From contig JASGHK010000001.1 of NCBI GenBank assembly GCA_049841135.1, positions 868,001 to 932,000 on the forward strand: 64,000 nt of DNA. The letters run 5' to 3'. The stretch comes from JACRCT01 sp049841135 (GTDB lineage Bacteria > Myxococcota > Myxococcia > Myxococcales > UBA5297). A program made the translations under genes and the position numbers. This document shows positions 10,678 through 20,825 of this stretch, one piece after another. The notes under the pieces are model-generated. The model ran no database searches, had not been told where the DNA came from, and worked only from the letters and a program-made list of their open reading frames with translations. Within the stretch, counting starts at the first letter, position 1. Each line of letters begins with the position of its first letter.

Positions 10678-11077
10678 CTAGTGGGGCTCGGGGCCTGGCG
10701 GCGCGCCCAGGCCGGGCAACCCTTCGTCGACGCTGTCCCCTTCCCCCGCTTCTTCTGCGTCGAGCGGCGGCTGCTCGGTCTCCGGCGCCGGTGCTCCGGC
10801 CCCCTCCCCACGAGGCTCTCGCGGCGCGCTCGCGAGACAGCTCCTCCAGCTCCTCGGGAGCCAGGGCGGGCACCGTGACCAGCTCGCCGCTCTCGTCGCG
10901 GATCTCCACCTCGGCCGCCCGCAGCGAGTAATAGAGCAGCCAGCGCTCGGCAGCCGTGAGCGAGCCCGGCGGGAGCGCCGTCTCGATCTCCTGGATGGTC
11001 AAGAAGCCTCGCCGCAAGCCCCTCTGGAAGAGCTGCTTGCGCTCCCGGTGGCTCCGTCCCGTTCGCAAGATCGCCAC
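10678..11077 (-). CDS. Stand-alone sigma-70 region 1.1-like protein (one frameshift)
   Basis: About 132 residues. Residues 20-65 (RGFLTIQEIETALPPG, then ERWLLYYSLRAAEVEIRDE) match the pattern of sigma-70 region 1.1, the autoinhibitory acidic domain at the N-terminus of housekeeping sigma factors. No region 2 or 4 follows; instead there is an acidic, Pro/Gly-rich tail. An extra base at 10813-10819 (GAGCTC read as GAGGCTC) splits the gene; correction gives a tail ending PGPEPH. GTG start, 27 bases after the ftsH stop. It could be a sigma mimic or a delta-like subunit; the assignment is by eye. Confidence 0.6.
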
Positions 11078-11104
11078 TTCAACCGTGACCTCGACTCGTC
11101 TCCG

Positions 11105-13127
11105 CTACTGCGCGGGGACGTCCAGCGGTGGCTCCTCGGGCCGGACGTCGGCCGGCTCGTCGGCGTGGGGCGCCGTCAGCGGAGACTCCGCCTTCACCTT
11201 TTCGCCCAGGATCCGCGTCAGCTCGTCCGAGTCGACCACCTCGGTGATGAGCAGCTGCGCCGCCAGCCGCTGGAGCTGCGCCTTGTTCTCGCCGATGACG
11301 TGCCGCGCCCGGTCCAGGCCCTCCTGGACGATGCGCCGGACCTCGCGGTCGACCGCCTCCGCCGTCTGCTCGCTGTAGTTGCGGATCTCCGGGCCGCTCG
11401 CCTGGCCGCCCAGGAAGGCGCTGCGGGCGTTCTCCGACAGGTTCACCGGCCCCAGCGCCTGGCTCATCCCGTAGTCGCGGATCATCAGCTTGGCGATCTC
11501 GGTCGCCTGCTTGAGGTCGTTGGAGGCGCCGGTGGAGATGGACCCCACGAACAGCTCCTCGGAGGCCCGCCCGCCCATGAGCGCCGCGACCTTGTCGCGC
11601 AGCTCCTCGAAGCTCATCAGGTAGCGGTCCTCGAGCGGCATCTGCAGGGTGTAGCCCAGCGCTCCCATGCCGCGCGGGATGATGGACACCTTGTGGACCC
11701 GCTCGGCGTGGGGAAGCATCCAGCCGACCAGCGCGTGGCCACTCTCGTGGAACGCGACGATCTGCTTCTCGTGCTCGTTCATCCGGCGGTTCTTCTTCTG
11801 CAGGCCGGCGACCACCCGCTCGACGGCCTCGTCGAAGTCGCGCATCTGCACGAAGTCGCTGCCCCGGCGGGCGGCCAGGAGCGCCGCCTCGTTGCACACG
11901 TTGGCCAGGTCGGCGCCGGCGAAGCCGGGCGTGCGCGAGGCCAGCGCCTTGAGGTTCACGTCCGGGCCCATCTTCACGTCGCGGCTGTGGATCTCCAGAA
12001 TGCGCTCGCGGCCGCGGCGGTCGGGCCGGTCGACCAGCACCTGGCGGTCGAAGCGCCCGGGTCGCAGCAGCGCCGGGTCGAGGATCTCCGGGCGGTTGGT
12101 GGCGGCCAGGACGATGAGCCCCACCTTCGAGTCGAAGCCGTCCATCTCCGCCAGGAGCTGGTTGAGCGTCTGCTCGCGCTCGTCGTGCCCGCCGATGACG
12201 TTGGCGTTGCGGCTCTTGCCGATGGCGTCGAGCTCGTCGATGAAGACGATGCACGGCGCCTTCTGCTGCGCCTGCTGGAACAGGTCGCGCACGCGGGCGG
12301 CGCCGACCCCGACGAACATCTCCACGAACTCCGAGCCGGTCAGCGAGAAGAACGGCACGCCAGCCTCGCCGGCGATGGCGCGCGCGAGCAGCGTCTTGCC
12401 CGTGCCCGGGGGCCCGACGAGCAGCACGCCCTTGGGGACCTTGCCGCCCAGCCGCCGGAACTTCTCCGGGACCTTGAGGAAGTCGACGATCTCCTTCGAG
12501 CTCGTCGACCGCCTCGTCGACGCCGGCGACGTCCTTGAAGGTGATCCCCGTGTCCGACTCGGAGTGGATGCGAGCCCGGCTCTTGCCGAAGGTCATGATG
12601 CCGGGCGGCCCCTGCCCTATCTGCCCGCCGACCTTCCGGATCATGAAGCTCCAGAGCAGGAGCCCCAGACCGATGGGCAAGAGCCAGATCCACAGGAGGT
12701 CGGTCAGCGGCGAGGACGGCTGGGCTTCGTACTCGAGGTTCTTGGACTCGAGCAGCTTGACCAGCTCGGTGTCGCCCGGGATGCGGTGGGCCATCCAAGG
12801 CAGCCGCGCGGACGGCGGCGGCACGGGCTGCTGCTCACGCTCGCCGGGCGGGCGCTGCTGCGGAGCGAGGTAGCCCTTCACCGAGTCGTTGGAGACCACG
12901 ACCCGGGAGAAGCGGTCCTCGCGGACGGCCTGGACGAACTTGCTGTACGGGACTTTTTGCACTCCCGCGTCCGCGAAGATGCTGCGGAAGAGGAAGAAGC
13001 CGATGAGCAGGAGCACGATGTAGGCCAGAGGTGAGCCGAACTTGAACCTCCCACCCGGCGACGGGGGAGGCGTGGGACGGTCCGGCTTCTTCTGAGGCGA
13101 GCCGGTCCCTGGCGAATGGCTGCTCAT
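11105..13127 (-). CDS. ftsH: FtsH ATP-dependent zinc metalloprotease (one frameshift)
   Basis: About 674 residues. Membrane-anchored AAA+ protease. Two membrane segments (about 34-51 and 150-170) flank a periplasmic domain; then come Walker A (GPPGTGKT), Walker B (IVFIDELDAIG), the second region of homology, the zinc motif HESGH and the C-terminal protease domain. An extra base at 12494-12499 (CTCGAG read as CTTCGAG) breaks the frame; correction gives VDELEEIVDFLK. The ATG follows AAGGAG. The N-terminus is unusually Pro-rich. It probably shares a transcript with the region 1.1-like gene and grpE. Confidence 0.93.
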
Positions 13128-13291
13128 TCATGCCGCTCCTTGGGAAGGACCCTTCGCGGCGCTCCCCCAATCAAAGCGAAAGTTATTCATGCCCTGCCCT
13201 TCCTCAAGGCAGCCCCTCGTCCGGCCAGACCTCCTCCCCCGTGTGGCGAGCAAGCGCGCACGCCAGCGGGCAGGCGAAACCCAACGCGACA

Positions 13292-13321
13292 GGGCCGCTT
13301 CCCAGACATGGGAGGCGGCCC
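13292..13321 (-). terminator. Terminator after the subtilase/OB operon
   Basis: A 13-bp stem with one G-T pair (GGGCCGCTTCCCA / TGGGAGGCGGCCC) and loop GACA, 27 bases past the small-protein stop. Only a weak T-rich stretch follows on the minus strand. Confidence 0.5.
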
Positions 13322-13347
13322 CGGTCCTCGTCGCTCGGCGATGGCGG

Positions 13348-13569
13348 CTAGAGCTTCTTCGCGCCCTTGACCCTGAAGACAGGCTGTCCGGTCATCGCGA
13401 TGGAGACGCCCTCCGGGTCGAACTCGCCCTCCAGCTCGACCTTCAGGCCCTCCTGGCGCAGGGCCTTGGTGGCGCCGCCCAAGGGGAAGCGCTTGCCGTC
13501 CGAGGTCTCGAGCACCATCACGCCGCCCGAGAGGTCCTCGCGCCGGATGGTTCCCTTCAGCGTCGTCAT
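13348..13569 (-). CDS. Small OB-like protein, function unknown
   Basis: 73 residues. Sequence pattern LKGTIRREDLSGGVMVLETSDGKRFPLGG then VELEGEFDPEGVSIAMTG suggests a five-strand OB-type barrel, as in small uncharacterised proteins that bind nucleic acid or sugars. Its ATG overlaps the stop of the subtilase gene (ATGA), so it is translationally coupled to it. No signal peptide, Cys or His cluster. It could modulate the protease, but there is no direct evidence. Confidence 0.65.
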   Translation of the reverse strand: MTTLKGTIRREDLSGGVMVLETSDGKRFPLGGATKALRQEGLKVELEGEFDPEGVSIAMTGQPVFRVKGAKKL

Positions 13570-15410
13570 CGGTTGTCCTCGGCCAGGGCGCGCAGCGCCG
13601 CGCGGGCCAGCACGAATAGCACCAGCACGTTGAGGATGAGCCAGGGCACCGACAGGAACGAGAACGGCATCCAGGCGACGGCCGGGCTGCCCGAGAAGGC
13701 GCGCATCAGCAGCATGGCCGCCCAGCCGACCGCGATGCCGGCGATGGCGCCCTGCCACCGGGCGCGGCGGAAGCCCACGAAGGCGAAGAGGATGGGGATG
13801 AGGGCGCTGTAGAAGAGCGGGTTCGCCTTGCCAGCTCCGAAGAGGGCCGCGCCCCACTCCGGCATCGGCGTCGACAGCGTCCCCAGCACCGGCAGGTGGC
13901 TCAGGCCGATCCACGGCAGGAAGAAGAAGCCCAGGGTCGCCAGCAGCAGGCCGCCCAGGAAGCCGAGCCCCGGGGTCGCCAGCTTGCGCACCGGCAGCGG
14001 CAGCGTAAAGCGCGCCAACAGCCAGAGGAGGAAGGCCCAGACGAACGCGAGGACCTTCTTCCACCACGGGACCTTGGCCCCACCGCCTCCGGCGAGCGCC
14101 TCGAGCGCGCCCTTGGCGTCGAGCACGCCGTGCCCGAACTTCTCGTTCCACTCCCCGCTCCTGGTGTGGTCGGCGCCCTTGTAGAGCGCCTGCTCGACCT
14201 GCTCCGGCGTCTTGGCGCCCGCCGCCCAGAGCAGCGCGGCCACGCCGGCTACGTGCGGGGTGGCCATCGAGGTGCCGTTGTAGAAGGCGTAGACGTTCTC
14301 GCCCGGGTTGCCGGGGGCGAGGGTGTTCTGGAGCACCCCATCCTCCTCGCGTCCGCGAGCGCGCTTGTCGCCGCCGGGGGCGGCGATGTCCAGCTCCTTG
14401 CCGTAGGACGAGTAGCTCGCGAGCTCGCCGGTCGGGCCGACCGCGCTCACCGCCACCGCGCCCGGGTAGGCCGCCGGGAACTCGACCGTGCCGCGCGCCG
14501 CGTTGCCCGCCGCGCAGACCACCACGACGCCCTTGCCGCGGGCGTAGGCGACCGCCGACTCCATCACCTGCGAGCGCCCGCCACCGCCCAGCGACATGTT
14601 GATGACCTTGGCGCCGTGGTCGGCGGCCCAGCGGATGGCGTCGGCGATGTCCGCGCTCGAGCCGGAGCCGTTGGCGTCGAGGACCTTCACCGGCATCAGC
14701 GTGGCCTTGTAGGCGATGCCCGCGACGCCGATGCCGTTGTTGGTGACCTGGGCGATGGTGCCGGCGACGTGCGTGCCGTGGCCGTGGTCGTCGTTGGCGT
14801 GGTCGTCGTCGTTGACGAAGTCGTAGCCCTTGGCGAACTGGGCGCCCTTGAGGTCGGGGACCTGCCTGAACTCGCCGTTGTCCTCGTAGGCGATGCCGGT
14901 GTCGAGCACCGCGACCACCACGCCCTCGCCCCGGCTCTTCTCCCAGGCGTCGCGCATGTGGATCATCTCGAAGTTCCACTGCTCCTTGAAGCGCGGGTCG
15001 TTGGGGACCATCGTCGCCTTGTAGCGGTACATCGGCTCGACGGACTGGACGTTGGGGTCCTGGGCGATCTTGGCGATCAGCGCCTGCAGGCTGGCGGGGT
15101 CGATGCGGCCGCGGGTGATGCCGTCGACGGCGCCCTCGACCGAGTTGAACTCGAGGTCCAGCCCCCACTGCTTCTCGAGCTCGTCGTAGCGCTCCTTGGT
15201 GATGCCGTCCTTGAAGTCGACGACCAGCTCGTCGGCCTCGAAGTCGTCCGCGGAGAGCTGGGAGAGCGGGACGGCCTTCCTGGACTTCTCGCTCTGCTTT
15301 CCACCGTCGGGGGCGCAGTTGCCGACCGTGGCCACCGCCACGAGCACCGCCAGGCTCGACACGATGAAGGGAGCCCACGCAGACCGCGTCGACGAGCTCG
15401 TGCTTGCCAT
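13566..15410 (-). CDS. Subtilisin-family (S8) protease with C-terminal membrane domain
   Basis: 614 residues. N-terminal signal/anchor (about 14-30), a fervidolysin-like propeptide region, then the S8 domain with Asp170 (VAVLDTG), His211 (DDHGHGTHVAG) and Ser381 (NGTSMATPHVAG). From about residue 445 there are five or six hydrophobic segments forming a polytopic tail, with short loops. Exported subtilases usually end after the catalytic or a P-domain, so the tail implies an inner-membrane enzyme with the protease outside. A strong AGGAGG precedes the ATG. The gene is followed by a coupled small OB-like gene. Confidence 0.88.
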   Translation of the reverse strand: MASTSSSTRSAWAPFIVSSLAVLVAVATVGNCAPDGGKQSEKSRKAVPLSQLSADDFEADELVVDFKDGITKERYDELEKQWGLDLEFNSVEGAVDGITRGRIDPASLQALIAKIAQDPNVQSVEPMYRYKATMVPNDPRFKEQWNFEMIHMRDAWEKSRGEGVVVAVLDTGIAYEDNGEFRQVPDLKGAQFAKGYDFVNDDDHANDDHGHGTHVAGTIAQVTNNGIGVAGIAYKATLMPVKVLDANGSGSSADIADAIRWAADHGAKVINMSLGGGGRSQVMESAVAYARGKGVVVVCAAGNAARGTVEFPAAYPGAVAVSAVGPTGELASYSSYGKELDIAAPGGDKRARGREEDGVLQNTLAPGNPGENVYAFYNGTSMATPHVAGVAALLWAAGAKTPEQVEQALYKGADHTRSGEWNEKFGHGVLDAKGALEALAGGGGAKVPWWKKVLAFVWAFLLWLLARFTLPLPVRKLATPGLGFLGGLLLATLGFFFLPWIGLSHLPVLGTLSTPMPEWGAALFGAGKANPLFYSALIPILFAFVGFRRARWQGAIAGIAVGWAAMLLMRAFSGSPAVAWMPFSFLSVPWLILNVLVLFVLARAALRALAEDNR

Positions 15411-15765
15411 GTGCCCTACCTCCTGATCCAGCCGTTCCTATGGACGCACTTCGGCCGCCGCAAGGCCTGCCAAGGTGTGAAACGCCCCAACCCGCCCGAA
15501 GGTTCTACGCCGTGTGCCTCGGCCGATTGCTGCAACGAGCGCGCCCGAGGGCACTCCCCCTGGAAATCCCAGGGCTTGGCCCACGACCACCCCGGGCGAG
15601 CGCGGAAAACCTGCCTCACTTTGGTCGAATCCACCGCGTTCGCGCCAGCAGTGTACTCCAAAGGCGCCGGTCGCCGCTGCGGCCCGCAAGAGCGCGCGTG
15701 GTAGCATGACGCCACTTTTTCGCGGTCGGCTCGCCGGCCGTGCGCAAGCAGCCGGAGGCAGGGGC
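15411..15765. other. Divergent intergenic region
   Basis: 355 bases between the divergent subtilase and HEAT-repeat genes. I see no convincing gene or RNA. It must carry both promoters, but no clear -35/-10 pair stands out. Confidence 0.4.
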
Positions 15766-17568
15766 ATGGCGGACAGCAAGGTTGCGGAAGCGGTCGAGGG
15801 CGACTCCCCGGAAGTCGACCCGCTTTCCATCCCCGAGAACAAGGAACGCTTCGAGATCGCCAAGGAGTTCGCGTTCCACCTCTCCAAGGGCATCAAGAAC
15901 ATCGGCATCTACAAGCACAACACCGCCAAGTACGGAGAGATGCTGCAGAAGTGCTACGACGCCACCCTCAAGTACACGACCCGCTGGAACGGCATGCAGC
16001 TCAAGGTCGAGGCCGACTGCTTCTCGATGTTCAAGCAGCCGGTCTTCCTCGCCAGCGAGAACGAGAACCTCCCCTTCAAGTTCTACCGGGACGGCATCCG
16101 CCACCTCATCTTCCGTGAAGGGCTCACGCTCGACGAGCTGCTCAACTTCGTCCTCATCGCCCTCACCGACACCCAGCGCGGTGACCCCGACATCCTCTCG
16201 CAGCTGTGGGAGGCGAGCTTCGACCACATCGAGTACGTCGTGGTCGAGGGCTTCTCCATCGACGGGATGACCGAGGAGCAGGTCAAGGTCGAGGTGGAGA
16301 AGGTGGTCGGCTACCTCTACCAGCGGCTGCGCTCCGACTCCGACGACTACCTGCGCTTCGCGCGCCTGACCGCGCAGGACCTCGAGCTGTCGATGGACAA
16401 CGTGGACCAGGTCCGCGGCGCGGTCATCGCCGGGGCCACGGCCACCGAGCAGCAGCTCTTGTCCATCAAGGACGAGCTGCACGAGGACTACTCGGCGCGC
16501 CTGTTCCCCAAGCTGGTGACGGCGGTCTTCCAGGTCATCGACGAGGGCGGCTTCGCCGACATCGACAGCCTGCGCGAGATCTTCGTGCAGCTCCTGGACG
16601 CGATGCTGCTGCAGGAGGACTTCGCCACCGTCAACTCCCTGCTGGTGAAGTTCCGCGCCATGGAGCGCGAGCCGGACAAGGCGCAGATGGCGCAGGACCT
16701 GCGCTCCTTCTTCCTCACCAAGATGGGCGAGGAGCAGCGCCTGCGGCGCATCGGCGAGGTGCTCAACACCACCAAGGGCAAGCACAACCAGGAGATCTTC
16801 CGGTACCTCTACTCGCTCGATCCGGGCGTCATCCCCACCCTGCTCTCGGTGCTGGAGACCGTGGAGATCCCCGAGAACCGGGTCATCCTCTGCGACGCGC
16901 TGGCCGCCCTGGGCAAGGACATGCCGGAGCCGTTCGCGCTGCGGCTGGGCAGCGAGAAGAGCCAGCTCGTGCGCGACATGATTTACATCATCGACAAGTG
17001 CGACTTCCCCGACAAGATGAAGTACTTCGGCGAGACGCTGAAGAACCCCAACCTCGCCGTGCGCCTCGAGGCGCTCAACATCCTGTCGCGGTCCAAGTCC
17101 GAGCAATGCCGGCGCTTCATCGTCAGCGCCCTGCAGGACCCGAACACGCAGATGCGCGTGCAGGCCGCCCGCGTGCTTCCCAACATGAGCCCGGGCAAGG
17201 CCTACCTGGACCTGCACACGCTCATCAAGAGCTCGGAGTTCGAGAAGCGCGACCTCAAGGAGAAGGAGGCCGTCTTCAGCGCGCTGGGCTCGACGCTGCA
17301 GGAGGGCGCGCTGGCGATGTTCGTCCAGATGCTGGCCCAGAAGGGCCTCCTGCGCCGCGCGAAGATCAAGGAAGACAAGCTGCTCGCCATCTCGGGTCTG
17401 GGCTCGATGCCCAGCATCCCCTCCTACAAGGCCCTGCAGGCCGTGACCGAGGAGAAGGGCAACGACATGGAGGTCAGCCTGGCGGCGCGCAAGGCCCTGC
17501 ACAACATGAAGAAGACCCTGTTCCCGGAGCAGGACGACTCGGCGGCCAAGGAGCCGCAGAAGCCGTAG
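15766..17568 (+). CDS. HEAT-repeat protein
   Basis: 600 residues, predicted cytoplasmic. The N-terminal 250 residues are mixed and unrecognised; the C-terminal half contains helical HEAT-like repeats (NLAVRLEALNILSRS, NTQMRVQAARVLPNM, KEAVFSALGSTL). A GGAGG-rich ribosome site precedes the ATG; longer upstream readings are unlikely. It ends 18 bases before a degenerate HD-GYP gene on the same strand, so the pair is probably an operon, with the HEAT protein acting as a scaffold. No known name. Confidence 0.8.
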   Translation: MADSKVAEAVEGDSPEVDPLSIPENKERFEIAKEFAFHLSKGIKNIGIYKHNTAKYGEMLQKCYDATLKYTTRWNGMQLKVEADCFSMFKQPVFLASENENLPFKFYRDGIRHLIFREGLTLDELLNFVLIALTDTQRGDPDILSQLWEASFDHIEYVVVEGFSIDGMTEEQVKVEVEKVVGYLYQRLRSDSDDYLRFARLTAQDLELSMDNVDQVRGAVIAGATATEQQLLSIKDELHEDYSARLFPKLVTAVFQVIDEGGFADIDSLREIFVQLLDAMLLQEDFATVNSLLVKFRAMEREPDKAQMAQDLRSFFLTKMGEEQRLRRIGEVLNTTKGKHNQEIFRYLYSLDPGVIPTLLSVLETVEIPENRVILCDALAALGKDMPEPFALRLGSEKSQLVRDMIYIIDKCDFPDKMKYFGETLKNPNLAVRLEALNILSRSKSEQCRRFIVSALQDPNTQMRVQAARVLPNMSPGKAYLDLHTLIKSSEFEKRDLKEKEAVFSALGSTLQEGALAMFVQMLAQKGLLRRAKIKEDKLLAISGLGSMPSIPSYKALQAVTEEKGNDMEVSLAARKALHNMKKTLFPEQDDSAAKEPQKP

Positions 17569-17586
17569 CCAAGGGGCGAGCAAGCG

Positions 17587-18898
17587 ATGTCCGACAACAT
17601 CAAGATTCTCATCGGTTTCCCAGACCGAGTCCCAGCTCAGCGGCGAAGACTTCGCCCGGGAGCACACCGAGAAGCTGCAGACCATGGGCCGCACCCTGGT
17701 CTCCTCGCTCTACATGCTGGTCCGCTCGGTCAAGCTGTACGACCCGGACAACGCCATCTTCGACAAGCCGCTCAACGGCCTTCGGGAGACCATCAACCAG
17801 TTCATCGCGGTCGACGGCAAGCTCGACCTGCAGATGACCAAGGACGCCTTCTACATCAACGCCATGCTGGTCCGCATGGACGCCAACTCGCTCGACAACG
17901 TCCGCTACCTCCAGAAGGAGATGAAGGACAAGAACGTCGGCGGGTTCCAGCTCGTCAAGTCGGTGAGCCCGCAGGACCTGAAGAACTTCCTCTCCATCTT
18001 CTCCAAGGAGCAGAAGGACGAGGCCGACGAGGAGGGCCTGAAGGAGAAGAAGCTCATCGGGATGAAGCTTCTCAAGTTCAGCGCCATCAAGGAGAAGCTC
18101 AAGGACGTCGAGACCGACGACCAGAAGGTCGACCGCAAGAAGTACGCGATGACCTGCTACGCGCGCTGCGTCTTCTTCCTGCGCAAGTACCTGGAGAAGA
18201 TGAAGGAAGGCAAGCCGATGGGCATCGGCAAGGCCGGCCGGCTCATCCAGGACCTGGTCGACATCTCCTACGAGCAGCGCGCCCACTTCCTGGGCATGAC
18301 CTCCATCAAGGAGGAGACCGACTACCACGTCTTCCACCAGGTCAACGTGGCGCTGATGGCCATCGTCTTCGCCAACGAGCTCGAGTTCGAGAAGTCCCAG
18401 ATGCGCGACCTGGGGATGATCGCCCTGTTCCACGAGACGGGCATGTCCAACGTGCCCGACACCCTGCTCAAGAAGCCCGGGGCCCTCACCGTGGAGGAGA
18501 AGTCACGCATCCAGAAGGCGGGCGTGGAGACGGTCAAGCAGATCCTGGCGGAGAAGAACCTCTCGCGTCAGACGCTGCTGCGGCTGGTGGTGACCTCCGA
18601 GCACAAGAACGAGTTCGGCACCGCGGTGAAGGACAGCCGCGGCAACATCCAGATGATCATCCCCAAGGGCCACCTGAGCGTGTACGCGAAGGTGATCAAC
18701 ATCTGCTGCGTCTACGACGCCCTGACCTCCAAGCGGCCCTTCCGCGACGCCTACGGCCCCGAGATCGCCCTGACGCTGATGTGGACCGAGATGCGCCACA
18801 AGTTCGACCCGGAGCTGCTCAAGGTCTTCATGAAGGTCATGGCCATCCAGCCCATCCGCGTGCTGCCCAAGAACCGGCGCACCGTGGCGATTGGCTAG
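17587..18898 (+). CDS. Degenerate HD-GYP-like protein (one frameshift)
   Basis: About 437 residues. The C-terminal half follows the HD-GYP layout (YHVFHQVNVALM, FHETGMSNVPDTLL, VVTSEHKNEFG, YDALTSKRPFR), but the HD pair is HE, the HHE segment is altered and the GYP triplet is absent. c-di-GMP hydrolysis is therefore doubtful; binding or signalling without catalysis is more likely. The N-terminal 150 residues are unrecognised. An extra T at 17615-17622 shifts the first 11 codons from the rest. Its stop shares a CTAG palindrome with the convergent acetyltransferase gene. Confidence 0.75.
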
Positions 18899-19446
18899 CT
18901 CTCGCGAGGGCGGGCCGGGCGCTTGCGGCCCGGCCGCCAGAACACCAGGAGCTGGTGGACGCCGTCGGCGTAGAAGTCCTCCAGCCGGCCCTCTTCGCGG
19001 TACCCGAACGGCTCGGCGCTCTGGGCGACGGCGGCGTGGGCGGTGTCGACCTCGAAGCGCATCATCCGCGCCTGGGCGAGCTCCATCCACTTCGCGAGCG
19101 CCTCGAGCCCCTTGGCGGCCCACTCCGGGCTGGCCGCCGCGACGCCGAAGCAGTCGTAGGTGTCGTCGGTGGCCGAGACCATGCCGAAGCCCAGGACCGC
19201 CATCGGCCTTCCATCCTTCTCGAGCCAGAGGACCCGGTAGAGCGACTGCTGGTCGTCCTCGGCCGCGGTGTCGACCAGCTCGGAGATGCCGGCCCGGTTG
19301 CCGCGCGGCACGACGACCTCGGCCGCCGCGACCAGGTCCAAGAGCGCCTTCTTCTCGGAGGGCTTGACCCGGTCGTGGACGTCGGGCGCCACCGTGAAGA
19401 AGCGGGGCTCCTCGCCCTTGTCGATGTAGGTGCGGGTCTTCTCCAC
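18895..19446 (-). CDS. GNAT-like acetyltransferase
   Basis: 183 residues. Weak GNAT pattern: central strands RVLWLEKDGRPMAVLGFGMVSA, a helix (WAAKGLEALAKWMELAQ) and a C-terminal segment around FGYREEGRLEDFYADGVHQLLVFWRPG, typical of N-acetyltransferases that report a small-molecule or peptide substrate. The usual (Q/R)xxGx(G/A) acetyl-CoA loop is not obvious. GTG start after GAGGCGAG. Its stop overlaps the convergent HD-GYP-like gene by two bases. Confidence 0.6.
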   Translation of the reverse strand: MEKTRTYIDKGEEPRFFTVAPDVHDRVKPSEKKALLDLVAAAEVVVPRGNRAGISELVDTAAEDDQQSLYRVLWLEKDGRPMAVLGFGMVSATDDTYDCFGVAAASPEWAAKGLEALAKWMELAQARMMRFEVDTAHAAVAQSAEPFGYREEGRLEDFYADGVHQLLVFWRPGRKRPARPRES

Positions 19447-19464
19447 GGCTCGCCTCGCTAGGGT

Positions 19465-20428
19465 TCAGTCGGGAAGGGCGCAGCCTAGCGCGTCCAGCGC
19501 GGCGGCGAAATCGCTGGGAACGGGCGCCACGAACGAGAGCGGCGCCTCGGTGGCCGGGTGGGCGAACGAGAGCTTCCAGGCGTGCAACGCCTGCCGGCCG
19601 ACGGCCAGGGCTGCCCGACGGACCGGGTCGTCGGCCTTGAGCTTCGCCTCGCGCCGGGCGCCGCCGTAGAGGCTCGTCGGCCAGCAGCGGGTGGCCGGAC
19701 TCGGCGAAGTGCATGCGGATCTGGTGGCTGCGGCCGGTGTGCAGCTGGACGCGGACGAGCGAGGCGCCGGAGCAGGCCTGGAGGCGCTCCCACTCGGTGA
19801 CCGCCGTCCGGCCCGACTTCACCTTGGACGTGAAGCGCAGGCGGTCGGTCGGGTGACGGCCGTGCAGCGTCTCGAACCGGCCCTGGGCGCTCACCGCGCC
19901 GTGCACCAGCGCCAGGTAGACCTTCTGCACGTCCCGGCGCTTGAACTGCGCCTGCAGGGCGGCCAGCGTCCGCTCGTTCTTGGCGACGACGATGCAGCCG
20001 CTGGTGTCCTTGTCCAGGCGGTGGACGATGCCCGGCCGCAGCTCTCCGCCGATGCCCGCCAGGTCCTTGCAGTGCGCCAGGAGCGCGTTGACGAGCGTGC
20101 CCGCCGGGTTGCCGGCGCCGGGGTGGACGACCATCCCCGCCTGCTTGTCGACCACGACGAGATCCCCGTCCTCGAACAGGACCTTGAGCGCGATCGCTTC
20201 GGGTTGGGGAATCGCCGGCTGCGGCGGAAGGATGGAGAGGCGGACCACCTCGCCGCCTTCGAGGCGGTGTGAGGGCTTGGTCGCGGAGGCGCCGACGAGG
20301 AGGACCTCCCCGGATTCGATGAGCGCCTTGATTCGGCTGCGGGAGAGTTCGGGCTCGACGGACGCGAGCCAAGCGTCGAGCCGAAGGCCCTTGGCCTCGG
20401 CGGGAGCCCTGTGCTCGCGAACGGTCAC
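19465..20428 (-). CDS. RluA/RluD-family pseudouridine synthase (one frameshift)
   Basis: About 320 residues. Isomerises uridines in 23S rRNA. An N-terminal S4 RNA-binding domain (LRLDAWLASVEPELSRSRIKALIESGEVLL) precedes the catalytic domain with Asp in HRLDKDTSG and the binding motif QLHTGRSHQIRMH. An extra base at 19669-19675 (GAGCTC read as GAGGCTC) splits the end; correction gives LLADELYGGARREAK and a tail ending LGCALPD. GTG start is likely. Family membership is clear; which site it modifies is not. Confidence 0.9.
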
Positions 20429-20469
20429 GGAAACCCGAAACCTCGAGTGGAACCCGAGCTCGTCGAGGG

Positions 20470-20733
20470 CTACCAGAGCTTCGACTTGATCTTGCCCTTG
20501 CGCGCGAGGATGACGTCGACGATGGCGCGGTCGAAGAAGTTGGTCGAGGTGTAAATCTCGGGAGTGACACGGCTCTGGTAGAGCTGGCGGCCCTCCTCGA
20601 TCTCGTCCTTCAGGGCCTCGAAGAAGTTGTCCTGCTCGATGCCCGAGATGATCTTCGCCTCGTTGTAGAGGGAGATATCCGAGGCGATCGTGCGGGCGAG
20701 CCGGACTGCTTTGGCCTTTTCCTCTTCGGTCAT
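20470..20733 (-). CDS. Small conserved-looking protein, unknown
   Basis: 87 residues, acidic then basic, predicted all-helical and soluble (EEEKAKAVRLARTIASDISLYN, NFFEALKDEIEEGRQLYQSR). No cysteines or membrane segment. ATG preferred because GGGAG lies 9 bases upstream; a GTG at 20754 has no ribosome site. Lower GC than its neighbours. It lies between the pseudouridine synthase and the J-like/HTH gene. I do not recognise the family, although similar small helical proteins are common in myxobacteria. Confidence 0.75.
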   Translation of the reverse strand: MTEEEKAKAVRLARTIASDISLYNEAKIISGIEQDNFFEALKDEIEEGRQLYQSRVTPEIYTSTNFFDRAIVDVILARKGKIKSKLW

Positions 20734-20825
20734 TGCCTTGAGCTCCCGAATCACGTGAGGCGGAACCGATGCTAGAGGCCGCCTCCAAACGTGTCAACTT
20801 GCCGATGGGCTAACCCTTCGACCTT

